Assembly: GCF_000146165.2 (NCBI RefSeq)
Contig: NC_004347.2
Coordinates: forward strand, 1,054,001 to 1,118,000
Source: Shewanella oneidensis MR-1
GTDB lineage: Bacteria; Pseudomonadota; Gammaproteobacteria; Enterobacterales; Shewanellaceae
Length of the DNA: 64,000 bases
Reading direction: 5' to 3'
Numbering within the stretch: the first letter of the stretch is position 1; each line of letters opens with the position of its first letter. The position numbers were made by a program, and so were the translations under genes. The notes beneath the pieces were generated by a model. The model was not told where the DNA came from and made no database searches. It saw only the letters and a program-made list of their open reading frames with translations. Positions 37,123 through 46,865 of this stretch are shown here, piece after piece.

Positions 37123-37256
37123 CCAAGACTACTCAAGTTGAATGCTCACATAGCCAAGTTTTGAGGGCTTGGTTTTTCGGTTCAGTGCCGTTTCCCGCGA
37201 TAATTACCTAAGCCATCTTGTTAGAGTTGAGCCTTCAACACCAACAAGGACATAAG

Positions 37257-38105
37257 ATGGCTGAGCAATCTAGAATACTTTTTAAAGCACTACATCAACA
37301 ATCAGAGCCGTTGATATTAACTAACGCTTGGGATGCCGCCAGTGCGGCCATCATTCAAGCATCGGGCGCCCGTGCGATTGCGACCAGTAGCGCGGCATTG
37401 GCTTGGTCGCTCGGTTATCCCGATGGTCAAGCGCTACCTAAAGTGGCTTTATTGGACGTAGTGAACAATATCCTACGGCTGAGCCGAGTGCCCGTGACGA
37501 TAGATATTGAATCTGGTTATAGCCAAGATCCCGATGGGGTTGCTGCTTTTGTTGCGCAGCTTGCTGAGCTTGGCGTAGCAGGAATTAATATTGAGGATGG
37601 CAGTGCAGGTGTTGCTGAGATGGTGGCAAAAATTAAAGCTATTCGCGCCCATCCTCGTTGCCAAGGATTATTTATTAATGCGCGAGCTGATGTGTATTTA
37701 CTGGGTTTAGCCAGTGGTGAGGCCGCAGTCGTTATGACTATTGATAGGTTAACTCAATATCAGGCTGCGGGTGCTGATGGTGGCTTTATCCCTGGCGCGA
37801 CCGAGGTCGAGACCGCTAAGCGCTTGTCTGCCGCTGTGGATATGCCACTGAATTTTATGCTATTGAATGAGCAGATGGATATCGGCGAGTTATTTGCCGC
37901 AGGTGTGCAGCGTTTTTCCACTGGCCCAGCTTCATTTTTACAAGCCTATAGCACTTTGCTTAATCCAATTTTGTTAAATTCAATTAAGGCAAAGCCGTTT
38001 CAGCGAGAGTCAAATGATGCGGTTATTGCCGCTGATAAGGATTCAATTCCTAAAGCCATTTCCCTTGGTTTTGAGCAAGTAAATAACTTATTTATCCCGA
38101 GTTAA
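37257..38105 (+). CDS. Isocitrate lyase/PEP mutase-family enzyme
   Basis: About 282 residues of the PEP mutase/isocitrate lyase barrel family. NAWDAASAAIIQASGARAIATSSAA opens the fold, PVTIDIESGYSQDP holds the metal-binding Asp, and GINIEDG and NARADVYLLG follow. It lacks the isocitrate-lyase KKCGH motif, so it is more likely a carboxy-lyase or phosphonate-type enzyme of unknown substrate. Start: the ATG at 37257 has AAGGA seven bases upstream. It is followed by a terminator and is monocistronic. Confidence 0.85.
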   Translation: MAEQSRILFKALHQQSEPLILTNAWDAASAAIIQASGARAIATSSAALAWSLGYPDGQALPKVALLDVVNNILRLSRVPVTIDIESGYSQDPDGVAAFVAQLAELGVAGINIEDGSAGVAEMVAKIKAIRAHPRCQGLFINARADVYLLGLASGEAAVVMTIDRLTQYQAAGADGGFIPGATEVETAKRLSAAVDMPLNFMLLNEQMDIGELFAAGVQRFSTGPASFLQAYSTLLNPILLNSIKAKPFQRESNDAVIAADKDSIPKAISLGFEQVNNLFIPS

Positions 38106-38122
38106 AGCTGTTTTCCATCTAT

Positions 38123-38154
38123 ACCCACGGCGAGTTTGCCGTGGGTTTCTTCTT
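38123..38154 (+). terminator. Intrinsic terminator after the PEP mutase-family gene
   Basis: ACCCACGGC and GCCGTGGGT form a 9-bp stem over GAGTTT, followed by TTCTTCTT. Confidence 0.8.
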
Positions 38155-38179
38155 ATGTCCGTTTTACTTAGCGCCCGTT

Positions 38180-39164
38180 TTACCAAGAAAGTCCCATCTG
38201 CGTGCTTGTCTCCTCAGGTTTCTTATCGAGCAGGCGTAGCTCGGCGAGTTGAATGTGCGCTGCAATTTGGCTGCGCAATTTTTGATAGAGACGGATGGCT
38301 AGTTCAGGCGCGGCTTCATTGCCGGGAGTATGAATAAACAGATAGGGCTCTCGACCTTCTGCGATCCATAGCGGGAGTTGGGCGAGCCAATTCTCAAAAA
38401 AGGCATCGTTATCCTTAGGTAAAGCGCTAACGCCTTGCTGCGCGAGTTGTGCAACTGCATGCATCGTCAGGTTGCCCGATAAAGCGAACCACAGGCGTAT
38501 TGGCAGTCGCGATTGCATGCACTGGCACCCGCGGTTTTTTCTTATGGGTATCGATAATCGCCTCGTTAGCGGGTGGCAGAGCAAACAGTGGCCGACTGTC
38601 CATAATGATGCGGTTCACCTGTTTATCCATCAGCAAGCGGTTTAGCGCTCGCTCAGCCTCTCCCTTGGCAAAAAACGCAGCATGCCTGACTTCGACGCCA
38701 TAGGTTAACCCTTGGGGGACTTGATTGAGAAATTGCGCTAACGCAGGCAAGTTTTCTGGGCCGAAATGGGCGGGAAGTTGGATCTTCCATAGCCCGGTTT
38801 TTTCTGCCAAGGGCGACATGACTTGAAAGAATTGCAGAAGCTCCTGCTGACAATGCTGTAGTTGCTTTTGATGGGTGATCGTCTGCGGTAGCTTAAAGGT
38901 AAAGCGAAAGTCATCTGGGGTAGCTCTGAGCCAGTTCATCATAGTTTGTGCATTTGGCGTAGCGTAAAAACTGGTATTCCCTTCTACCGTGTTAAAAATG
39001 GTTGCATAACGGGCAAGGCGCTCGGCTTGTTTGGTTGTTGAACCATAAACACTATCTTGCCAATGGTAATGTGACCACATGGCAAGCCCAAGACGCAAAT
39101 GATTGGTTTGGCGCGGCAGTGACTTAAGTGACTCCAAACTGACTCCTAAGAAATATGAATCCAT
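38180..39164 (-). pseudogene. yecE: DUF72 (YecE-like) gene with a frameshift
   Basis: The frame from 39164 encodes the N-terminal three-quarters of a DUF72 protein (RLGLAMWSHYHWQDS, VEGNTSFYATP, FRFTFKLPQTITH, GVEVRHAAFF, PVVRFIGQPDD). It then runs out of family sequence near 38460. The expected C-terminal part (FFENWLAQLPLWIAEGREPYLFIHTPG) lies in another frame, open to 38180. A one- or two-base indel between about 38455 and 38500 would restore a single ~325-residue protein. The region has no sign of decay beyond this. DUF72 function is not established. Confidence 0.8.
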
Positions 39165-39489
39165 TTAATTCGTTATAGTGGCTTTCTCTGCCTTTGGAGA
39201 CATTCTGCATCGCTATTGTGCTCAAATGGTTTTATTTGAGTCAAATAGGCAGAACATTTGAGATCCCCTGAGTGATTGACTTCAACTTGGCCTTCATTTA
39301 TCCGTATCAAAGAGATTTTTGTGCTCTTGAGACTGTCACGGTAATTAACCGACTTTAATAGTATGATATTCTCTGCGCTTAGCGTTAATGATCAAGTGTT
39401 CGCGCGTTGGTTTTTATACAGGGATGGAGAGGTTAGCTGCGGAGTGTTAACTATTCTCGTTTTATTTTAGGGTGTGGTGGGAGAGCAGT
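39165..39489. other. Divergent intergenic region
   Basis: 325 bases between the DUF72 and GGDEF genes. It should hold promoters for both. I saw no repeat, RNA motif or convincing operator. Confidence 0.35.
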
Positions 39490-40878
39490 GTGCAAAACGA
39501 TGGATATACTTCACTTGGTCGCTTTATTGATTTGTTATTAGATGCCATCTGTGTGGTGGATAAATCAGGGCGATTTGAATTTGTGAGTGCTGGTGCTGAA
39601 CGTATTTTTGGTTACACATCCGATGAAATGATTGGGATGCAGGTGTTGGATTTAGTTCTGCCAGAAGATCGTGAACGCACCCTTGCAGCTGCCGAAGAAA
39701 TTATGGCGGGCCGATACCAACTCGATTTTGAAAATCGTTATGTTCGCAAAGATGGTAGCATTGTGGATATTCTCTGGTCTGCCCGTTGGTCTGAGGAGTA
39801 TCAGCAGCGCGTTGCTGTGGCTCGCGACATCACTAAGCATAAACTTGCTGAGCGTCGACAAGCGGCCTTATATGAGATATCCGAAGCGGTTCATGTAGCC
39901 GAGGATTTGCTATCACTTTACAGCCATATTCATCAGATAATTGCAAAGCTGTTACCTGCGGAAAATTTTTCCATCGCGCTCTATGACCAAGATGTAAATC
40001 AATTAGATTTTCCCTATAGTGTGTCGGTGACCGACAAAACTAGCGCTCACATTGGCAATATTAATTATTTTGCTGAGCAGATTATTCAAACGGGTGAATC
40101 CTTACTCTTTTGCCCGATGTCAAACACGCTTTCTTCGCCATTAAATTCAACCGTTAAAGATTCCCATATCAGTTGGCTCGGTGTACCTCTGAAATTGCAT
40201 AAGGGTGTCATTGGCGCCTTGATTATGCTTAGCACGCCAGGTTCGAGGACCTATACCTCACAGGATTGCGAGCTGGTTGAGTTTGTTTCATCTCAAATCG
40301 CTTTTGCCATTGAACGTCGTCAAATGTTGGCGCGCTTAGAGCAAATCGCGCTCTACGACCAATTGACTCATTTGCCCAATAGAGAGTTATTTTACGATAG
40401 ATTTCAAAAGGCTTTATCTCGTTCGCATCGAGAGTCGAGTTATTTCTCCTTATTGTATTTAGACTTAGATAAGTTTAAATGGGTTAACGACACTTACGGA
40501 CATGGCGTGGGGGATTTGTTGTTACAGATTACCGCACAAAGGCTTCTTGGTTGTGTGAGAGCGTCAGATACGGTCGCACGTTTTGGTGGTGATGAGTTTG
40601 TGATTTTGCTTGAGCGAGTTGACTCTGCACACAACACTTTGCTCGTCGCCCATAAAGTACTGGAAGCATTAAACCAGCCTTTTGAGCTTACAGAGCAACA
40701 ACTTTATGTTTTTCCTAGTATTGGCGTAGCTCTGTATCCTGAGCATGGCAAAGATGAACAACAACTCTTATCCTGTGCTGATGCTGCGATGTATAAGGCA
40801 AAAAAGAATGGTGGTAATCGTATTGAGTTGGGATATCACGGGTTGAGGGGGAAGCACGTAGAGGTGTTCACATCCTAA
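39490..40878 (+). CDS. Diguanylate cyclase with PAS and GAF domains
   Basis: About 462 residues, no transmembrane segment, so cytoplasmic. Order: PAS (about 10-120; DAICVVDKSGRFEFVSAGAE, VARDITKHK), GAF (about 135-285), GGDEF (about 300-455). The active site FGGDEFVIL is intact, so it should make c-di-GMP. RASD five residues before it is an inhibitory I-site. Start: GTG at 39490 follows GGGAGAG closely; an in-frame GTG at 39472 is also possible. It is one possible source of the c-di-GMP read by the riboswitch at 58478, but nothing ties the two specifically. Confidence 0.93.
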   Translation: MQNDGYTSLGRFIDLLLDAICVVDKSGRFEFVSAGAERIFGYTSDEMIGMQVLDLVLPEDRERTLAAAEEIMAGRYQLDFENRYVRKDGSIVDILWSARWSEEYQQRVAVARDITKHKLAERRQAALYEISEAVHVAEDLLSLYSHIHQIIAKLLPAENFSIALYDQDVNQLDFPYSVSVTDKTSAHIGNINYFAEQIIQTGESLLFCPMSNTLSSPLNSTVKDSHISWLGVPLKLHKGVIGALIMLSTPGSRTYTSQDCELVEFVSSQIAFAIERRQMLARLEQIALYDQLTHLPNRELFYDRFQKALSRSHRESSYFSLLYLDLDKFKWVNDTYGHGVGDLLLQITAQRLLGCVRASDTVARFGGDEFVILLERVDSAHNTLLVAHKVLEALNQPFELTEQQLYVFPSIGVALYPEHGKDEQQLLSCADAAMYKAKKNGGNRIELGYHGLRGKHVEVFTS

Positions 40879-40892
40879 CCGGTGATTCGATA

Positions 40893-40923
40893 AAATCCCC
40901 CAATAATGAGTCGCTATTGGGGG
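40893..40923 (-). terminator. Terminator for the chemoreceptor gene
   Basis: CCCCCAATA and TATTGGGGG form a 9-bp stem. On the minus strand it is followed by ATTTTA, so it fits transcription coming from the chemoreceptor gene; on the plus strand there is no T-run. Confidence 0.7.
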
Positions 40924-40946
40924 AGGTATCAATGGCAATGAACTTC

Positions 40947-42839
40947 TTATAGTTTAAAACGTGAGACTTCCTGTTGAAGCGAGGCGGCTAAGTGAGCAAG
41001 CTCCTGTGACTGCACCATCGCGCTTTGGGCCTCAATAGAGAGATTTTCAGAAACTTCACGAATTGACTCGGTATTACGGTTAATTTCGCTGGTGACAGAG
41101 GTTTGCTCCTCTGCGGCCGTAGCGATTTGGCTTGCCATATCCGAAATTTCATTAATGGCTTTACTGATCTGCAGCAGGCTTTCGCTGGCTGAGTTAGCAT
41201 CGGCCACACTGGTTTCTGCCATATCATGACTTTGGGTCATGGATTTTACCGCCTTGCCTGCCGTTTGTTGCAAGGTTTCAATCATGGCTTGAATTTCTTG
41301 GGTTGAAGAATGGGTTCGTTGTGATAATACGCGAACTTCATCGGCAACGACAGCGAAACCGCGACCTTGTTCACCCGCACGTGCGGCTTCAATGGCAGCG
41401 TTTAACGCCAGTAAGTTAGTTTGCTCTGCAATCCCACTGATCGTTAATAGAATGCTATTAATTTTTTGTGAGTGTTCATTCAGCTCACTGATAATACGCC
41501 CTGCGGTATCGACCTCATTCGCTAAGTTACGAATAGATTGCTGACTTTGCATCACTTGTTTTTGGCCATGATTTGAAAGGCTTACGGCATTTTGCGCTGT
41601 TTGTGCGGTATGCTCAGCATTGCTGGCAATCTCTTCGGTGGCGCTGGCCATTTCGGTAACGGCGGTTGCAACCATGGTCACTTCATCCTGTTGAACCTCA
41701 ATGCGTTGACTATTATCTGCTGCAGAAGCACTGCTGCCCTTGGCTTGATATTCAAGTTGGCCCGCAATATTGTGCATTCTTGAAATCATGCCATGCAGGC
41801 GTTCAACAAAGCGGTTAAAACCTGAAGCCAAGATGCCAATTTCATCATGGCTGTTTGCGGTATGGATTCTAACGGTCAGATCGCCATCTCCTTCGGCTAT
41901 ATCGTTGAGTGCTAAAGCTACGCGCTCTAAGTCTTTAAATTGCATTTTGAAAATTGCGACTAAGACCAAGCCAAATATTACCAGTAAGCCCACGCCCACG
42001 GCTGACATCCACCAAGCAAGCGATGTGGCTTGTGACATGATTTCTTGCTTATTCATCACAAATATTAATGCCCAATCAGTGGAGGGGACGGCCGCTACAT
42101 AGACTAATTGAGTCCCACCATCTAGCTCGCGCTCTTCCATGGTATTGGCGTTGGCGCGCTGGGATAGCCAACTGGGGGTGAAATGACTATCAATTTTGGT
42201 AAGTTGTTGGTTATTGAGCTGAGTGTTGGGGTGGCTAATGATAAGTCCTGCGGTGTCTACCATCAGAGTGTAGCCCTTGCCTGGCACTTCGAGTCGTTGC
42301 ACCGCATCGGTGAGTTGATCTATGGTCAGGTTTGCGGCGGCTACGCCGAAGAGTCGACCAGAGACCATCACGGGCTCTGCGATAGTGACAACTTGTTTTT
42401 TAAGCGTGGCGCTAACATAGGGGGCCGTCATTACCATGGCATTGGCAGCTTTAGCATCCATATACCAAGGGCGTTCGCGTGGGTCATAGTTTGCGGTATT
42501 GAGCGCGGGGTCTTGGCGGTACATGTTGCCTTGCTCGTCACCAAAATACGTGAGTGCAAATCCCATCGCATTGTGGGCCTGTAATAAATAAGGGGTAATT
42601 TGCACATTGGGATCAGCTTCAACAGTCTTTTTAAGGCTAGTGATGGCTGTTTTTCTATCTTGCATCCACAGACCAATACCTTCTGCAAAGGTGTTAGCGA
42701 GTTGATCGATCTCACCTTGGGTATTATCTATTGCATGATTTCTAATGACATAACTTGAAATACTTACCAGCACTGCGACGGTAATGAATACAGCAAAGAG
42801 ACTACTAAAAAGTAGGCGAGTTTTAAGTGTTGAACGCAT
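40947..42839 (-). CDS. Methyl-accepting chemotaxis protein with Cache sensor
   Basis: A 630-residue chemoreceptor. TM1 spans about 7-31, a periplasmic double-Cache domain about 35-270 ([33 protein letters not shown]), TM2 about 277-300, HAMP to about 355, then the signalling coiled coil. Its tip [19 protein letters not shown] is conserved. YDPRERPWY is the mark of Cache domains that bind small molecules such as amino or organic acids; the ligand is unknown. Monocistronic, with a terminator after it. Confidence 0.95.
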   Translation of the reverse strand: MRSTLKTRLLFSSLFAVFITVAVLVSISSYVIRNHAIDNTQGEIDQLANTFAEGIGLWMQDRKTAITSLKKTVEADPNVQITPYLLQAHNAMGFALTYFGDEQGNMYRQDPALNTANYDPRERPWYMDAKAANAMVMTAPYVSATLKKQVVTIAEPVMVSGRLFGVAAANLTIDQLTDAVQRLEVPGKGYTLMVDTAGLIISHPNTQLNNQQLTKIDSHFTPSWLSQRANANTMEERELDGGTQLVYVAAVPSTDWALIFVMNKQEIMSQATSLAWWMSAVGVGLLVIFGLVLVAIFKMQFKDLERVALALNDIAEGDGDLTVRIHTANSHDEIGILASGFNRFVERLHGMISRMHNIAGQLEYQAKGSSASAADNSQRIEVQQDEVTMVATAVTEMASATEEIASNAEHTAQTAQNAVSLSNHGQKQVMQSQQSIRNLANEVDTAGRIISELNEHSQKINSILLTISGIAEQTNLLALNAAIEAARAGEQGRGFAVVADEVRVLSQRTHSSTQEIQAMIETLQQTAGKAVKSMTQSHDMAETSVADANSASESLLQISKAINEISDMASQIATAAEEQTSVTSEINRNTESIREVSENLSIEAQSAMVQSQELAHLAASLQQEVSRFKL

Positions 42840-43331
42840 ATTTAATTCCTTTAAATTCCGTTAGCAGCCTAACGTTAATAGAGTATAGCGGCTGAAATGG
42901 CTAAAGTATTAATAGTTCATGGCTTATCATTATCGATTTGATAAAGTTGTGGACTGAACCTTATTTTATTTTTAAGTCGAGATCGGCAAATTGCACAACG
43001 TGAAATAGCAGGCTTGATTTACCGCACAATATAGGGATGACTATAAACATAGCATTTTCAAAGAGTAATAAATGATAGCATCTTGAACACGCGCTTAAGA
43101 GGGCGAACAGAATAATATGAACCACGCTGGTGTTTTAATCCTTGGCTACATACATGCCTTATATTTCTTTTGCCAATACTATTGGCGGGTGCAATTCAAC
43201 CTTGAATTACAGCATACAGTGTGGAATAAACATTTACTCAAGCTTTTGATGGCATAACTCTTAGTTTTGTAAATGGTTTGGATGGTGCTAAAAAATGAGA
43301 CTCGTCAGAGCCTCATTTTTGTGAGCTATTA
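42840..43331. other. Gene-free region between the chemoreceptor and M1 peptidase genes
   Basis: About 490 AT-rich bases between two minus-strand genes. It should hold the chemoreceptor promoter at its left end. I found no RNA motif, repeat or convincing small gene. GACTCGTCAGAGCCTCATTTTTGTGAG near 43300 gives only a weak hairpin (CTC / GAG pairs) before the peptidase stop. Confidence 0.35.
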
Positions 43332-45965
43332 TCAATGGGTCATTTTATTTTTAATTAGTACGCAGCGCTGCTCGGCTTGGCGCGTTTCTAATAAGGTTCG
43401 ACGGCTAAGATTAGATAAGCCTGTTTGGCTGTCTAATACTTTATCTAAGGCCGCAATACTGTTGTAGTTACAATCGGTTGGAATAAGAGTGCGGCTGTAG
43501 CTACGCATAAACACCGGGCCTTTTTTATCCATGTCTGCTAAGTTTGCGAGGCGCTCTTCGGCGGTGGCCGCACTTAAGAGCTTTTGCTCAGCAGGATAAA
43601 GGTTTTCCATGATAATGCGCTGTTTTGCAAAGGGCAGTGCATCGGTATGCACCTTACTTAACCAACGACGCTTCGCCGCGGCTTCTGGGCGGATAACCTG
43701 TGCAGCTAATGCAGACTTTTCCCCTGAATCTGAGTTATCGCGTGCGCTTTCCCGTGTAATACGTTGCTGCGCATTGGGGAAGTCGTAGCGATTGAGCTGA
43801 GTTATGATAGCCCAGCGCAGATCTTGATCTAAGGTTAACCCTTTGATTTTGGTTGTGCCATCTAGTAATTGTGCTAAGTGGCGTAAACTGTCGCGATCGC
43901 CCGCTAATTGAATATAGGCATTAAACCAGCGGCGCTGGAAGTCATTGTTGCCTCTACTCTCCATGGTTTTTCGAAGGCTCATTTGTGCTAAGCCTTTTAC
44001 TGCATTTTCAGCATAGTTTTGCTGGATTGGTGCGATTTGCGCAAGGTACGCTTTACTGCGTAGCAGGCTTGAAATAATTTGGCCGACGACTGTGTAGTCA
44101 TTTTCTGCTGGTGCATTAATAAACACTGTGCTCAGGTATTGGTCCAAACTCAGGTTGCCCTCACGCACACTGTCCCACAGGCTTTGCCATAACATTGAAC
44201 GCAGAAGCGGGTCTGTCACCTTGCTTAGCTGTTGCTTGGCGGTATCAAAGGATTTGTCATCGAGTTGTACCTTTACATAGCCCCAGTCATCGTAGTTAGG
44301 GTAAACCAGATCTGGACAACGCTCACCGACTAATTGCTTCACTTCCGTGCGCTCACCTTTGTAGGTGACTGGCACTGTGGTCTCATGTCGTAAATCGAAA
44401 CGTCCTTTTGTGAAGAGCGCGATTTGGACTTTTTGCTCCCTAAGTGTTGGCAGTTCGCTGCTGGCAGGATATTGCAGTAGGCTAAATTCGCTGATGCGGT
44501 TACCGTCGCAGCGGTACTCTGCCTTGATCGTGTTTACCCCTGCGCTGTAAAGCCATTCCTGCGTCCATGCGCTTAAGTCACGATTCGAGGCTTTGGCGAG
44601 GCTATTGATGAAGTCATCTAGCTCGGCATTTTGATAACTATATTGTTTGAGGTAGTTGCTCACGCCGCGGCGAAACACCACATCACCGAGTAAATGGCGT
44701 AGTTGTTTGAGGGTTGAGGCGCCTTTTTGATAGGTAATGGCATCGATATTATCGAAGGCATTTTGGGTTGTTGCCACGGGTACTTCAATGGGATGAGTGG
44801 TCACTAAGCTGTCTTGCTCATAGGCACGTTGTTTACCTTGAGCATAAAAACTGCGCCATGCATTGGTAAATTCAGTGGCTTCTTGGGTTGCAAGTGTACC
44901 CATAAAAGAAGCAAAACTTTCGTTTAACCAGAGGCTGTTCCACCACTTCATGGTCACCAGATCGCCAAACCATTGGTGGGCCATTTCGTGCATAATTACG
45001 CCCGCTAAGTTTTGTTTTTGCTCGGCGGTCATTTCCGCTTTGTGGAGGAAGTGATCTTCGGCGAAGGTCACTGCTCCTGCGTTTTCCATCGCGCCGTAGA
45101 GAAAATCAGGCACGAGGATCTGATCATATTTTTTAAAGGGGTAAGGAATACCAAAGTAGGCGTCAAAGAAGGTTAACCCTTGTTTGGTGTAGGTAAACCA
45201 GTCCTGTGGATTCACTTGGCTGGCAACGGATTGCCGTGCGAATAAGCGCATTGGATAACGGCCAGAATTATCCTGCCACATATAATATGGGCCAGCATGC
45301 ATGGAGAAGTTATAAGGGCTTAACTTAGGCGTTTCAGGAAACTCCCAACGATTAAAGGCGCCAGCTGGGGTGACGGTCGTTTCACGGGTCGTACTGATAA
45401 CTTGCCAATCCCTAGGTGCAGTTACGCTGATTTTATAATTGGCCTTCAAGTCGGGTTGATCAAATACCGCAAACATTTGTTGGGCGGCGGCAGGTTCAAA
45501 ATGGGAGTAAAGGTAAACCTTGCCATCAACTGGGTCTTGGAACCGGTGCAAACCTTCACCATTGGTACTGTGGGCTCGGGTGAATTGCACTTCAATTGTG
45601 TTTTCCCCTGAAGTCAGTAAGCGAGTGTTGAGGCTGATATAGGCGCCATTGTAATTAGGATAAACGGCGGTGCCGTTGATCAAAAAGCGCTTAATTTGTG
45701 CTTTGTTGAGATCTAAGCTCAGTTGCTTGGGCACTTCGCTTAAATTGAAGTTCACTTTCGTTGTCGCACTGAATTCGGTATCGCCAGTCAGTTGAAAATC
45801 CAACTCATAATGTACATTCGATATCACCTGTGAACGCAAACTTGCCTGATACTGGCTGATATAGGGACTCGTATCCCTTGGTCCTGTATTTAAAGGATTT
45901 TGGACGGCGCACGACATTAATGCTGAGCAGGTGAGGGCGACTAGGCTAGCTTTAAACAAATTCAC
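43332..45965 (-). CDS. M1-family aminopeptidase, lipoprotein
   Basis: An 877-residue zinc aminopeptidase of the PepN type. The substrate-binding GAMENAG and the zinc site HEMAHQWFGD with the third ligand in NESFA are intact. Unlike cytoplasmic PepN it begins MNLFKASLVALTCSALMSC, a lipobox, so it should act in the periplasm or at the outer membrane in peptide breakdown. The C-terminal ERAP1-like helical domain (about 550-870) is present. Together with the S46 peptidase at the right end it fits a protein-scavenging lifestyle. Confidence 0.94.
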   Translation of the reverse strand: MNLFKASLVALTCSALMSCAVQNPLNTGPRDTSPYISQYQASLRSQVISNVHYELDFQLTGDTEFSATTKVNFNLSEVPKQLSLDLNKAQIKRFLINGTAVYPNYNGAYISLNTRLLTSGENTIEVQFTRAHSTNGEGLHRFQDPVDGKVYLYSHFEPAAAQQMFAVFDQPDLKANYKISVTAPRDWQVISTTRETTVTPAGAFNRWEFPETPKLSPYNFSMHAGPYYMWQDNSGRYPMRLFARQSVASQVNPQDWFTYTKQGLTFFDAYFGIPYPFKKYDQILVPDFLYGAMENAGAVTFAEDHFLHKAEMTAEQKQNLAGVIMHEMAHQWFGDLVTMKWWNSLWLNESFASFMGTLATQEATEFTNAWRSFYAQGKQRAYEQDSLVTTHPIEVPVATTQNAFDNIDAITYQKGASTLKQLRHLLGDVVFRRGVSNYLKQYSYQNAELDDFINSLAKASNRDLSAWTQEWLYSAGVNTIKAEYRCDGNRISEFSLLQYPASSELPTLREQKVQIALFTKGRFDLRHETTVPVTYKGERTEVKQLVGERCPDLVYPNYDDWGYVKVQLDDKSFDTAKQQLSKVTDPLLRSMLWQSLWDSVREGNLSLDQYLSTVFINAPAENDYTVVGQIISSLLRSKAYLAQIAPIQQNYAENAVKGLAQMSLRKTMESRGNNDFQRRWFNAYIQLAGDRDSLRHLAQLLDGTTKIKGLTLDQDLRWAIITQLNRYDFPNAQQRITRESARDNSDSGEKSALAAQVIRPEAAAKRRWLSKVHTDALPFAKQRIIMENLYPAEQKLLSAATAEERLANLADMDKKGPVFMRSYSRTLIPTDCNYNSIAALDKVLDSQTGLSNLSRRTLLETRQAEQRCVLIKNKMTH

Positions 45966-46137
45966 TACTTCAATCCTTCAACGATGTACTTTATTTATGG
46001 CTTTGATGCAGCGTAGGAGTGCGAGTGAAGCCCTCGCTGAGTGGCAAACTCATCCCCGTTTGAAGGCGGCATCATTGCTGAGTGTTTTGGGCGAGTACAC
46101 TACCTTATTTAGCATGGATAACCAATGTTAAAAATGT

Positions 46138-46168
46138 AAAAAAACCAGCAAAAATGCTGGCTTTTTTG
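46138..46168. terminator. Bidirectional terminator beside lpoB
   Basis: CCAGCA and TGCTGG pair over AAAA. A-rich sequence on one side and TTTTTT on the other give a T-run in both directions; it would end the lpoB transcript on the minus strand. Confidence 0.7.
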
Positions 46169-46204
46169 GCATATTTCGGCGTTAGCCGATGGTGCTGTAA
46201 TGAA

Positions 46205-46798
46205 TTACATGCCCAAGAAAGACTTAGACTTAGTCTTGCGGATTTCTTTTTCGTCAGACCATTCGATAAGACCTGTTTCTAAATCCATCAGGCGCATTGT
46301 CATCTTGTAGTAAACGTCTTTGGTGCTGCCATCTTGCTTCACAATGCTTGATAGGTTGCCATAGAGCATGTATTGAGCACCGATTTGGCGGCCAAATTTG
46401 ATTGCGGTTGATGGGTCAACCATACCAGTATTATTTTGATAATCCAGTTGCTTACGTACTGAATCGACTTTAGTCATATCGATAAAACGGAACTTGCCAG
46501 AACGCAGTAACTTATTGCTGATCGAGTCGGTCACTGACTCAGTATCAATATGCTCTGAGGTTTTGTTTTTGATGCTATCAACAAACAAGATTGGGCGGTT
46601 ATTCGCTGTTATCGCTACGATAGGCGGGAATGTCATCATGCTATCGACCATCTTAGCGGCAATGGCTTGCAGATCCGTTGAACCAAAGTTTTCGTTAACG
46701 GTTTCAACTTCAGTGGCATCGCCATACTCGACTTTCGATTGACATGCAGCCAGACCCATCACGGCAGCCAGCACAAAAATCAGTTTAAATTGTTTCAT
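46205..46798 (-). CDS. lpoB: Penicillin-binding protein activator LpoB
   Basis: A 197-residue outer-membrane lipoprotein that, in enterics, reaches through the murein to activate PBP1B. Signal MKQFKLIFVLAAVMGLAAC ends in a lipobox. The family core FVDSIKNKTSEHIDTESVTDSI and IKFGRQIGAQYMLYGNLSSI is clear. I chose the ATG at 46798 with GGAA upstream; a longer frame from 46837 is unsupported. It follows the COG3014-type lipoprotein gene by 68 bases. Its periplasmic linker is short compared with E. coli LpoB. Confidence 0.88.
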   Translation of the reverse strand: MKQFKLIFVLAAVMGLAACQSKVEYGDATEVETVNENFGSTDLQAIAAKMVDSMMTFPPIVAITANNRPILFVDSIKNKTSEHIDTESVTDSISNKLLRSGKFRFIDMTKVDSVRKQLDYQNNTGMVDPSTAIKFGRQIGAQYMLYGNLSSIVKQDGSTKDVYYKMTMRLMDLETGLIEWSDEKEIRKTKSKSFLGM

Positions 46799-46865
46799 AG
46801 TCAGTTCCATTTTGTGATTGTAAAAACTTAATGACACTCGTTTTATTCAAACATTCACCGCTCGG

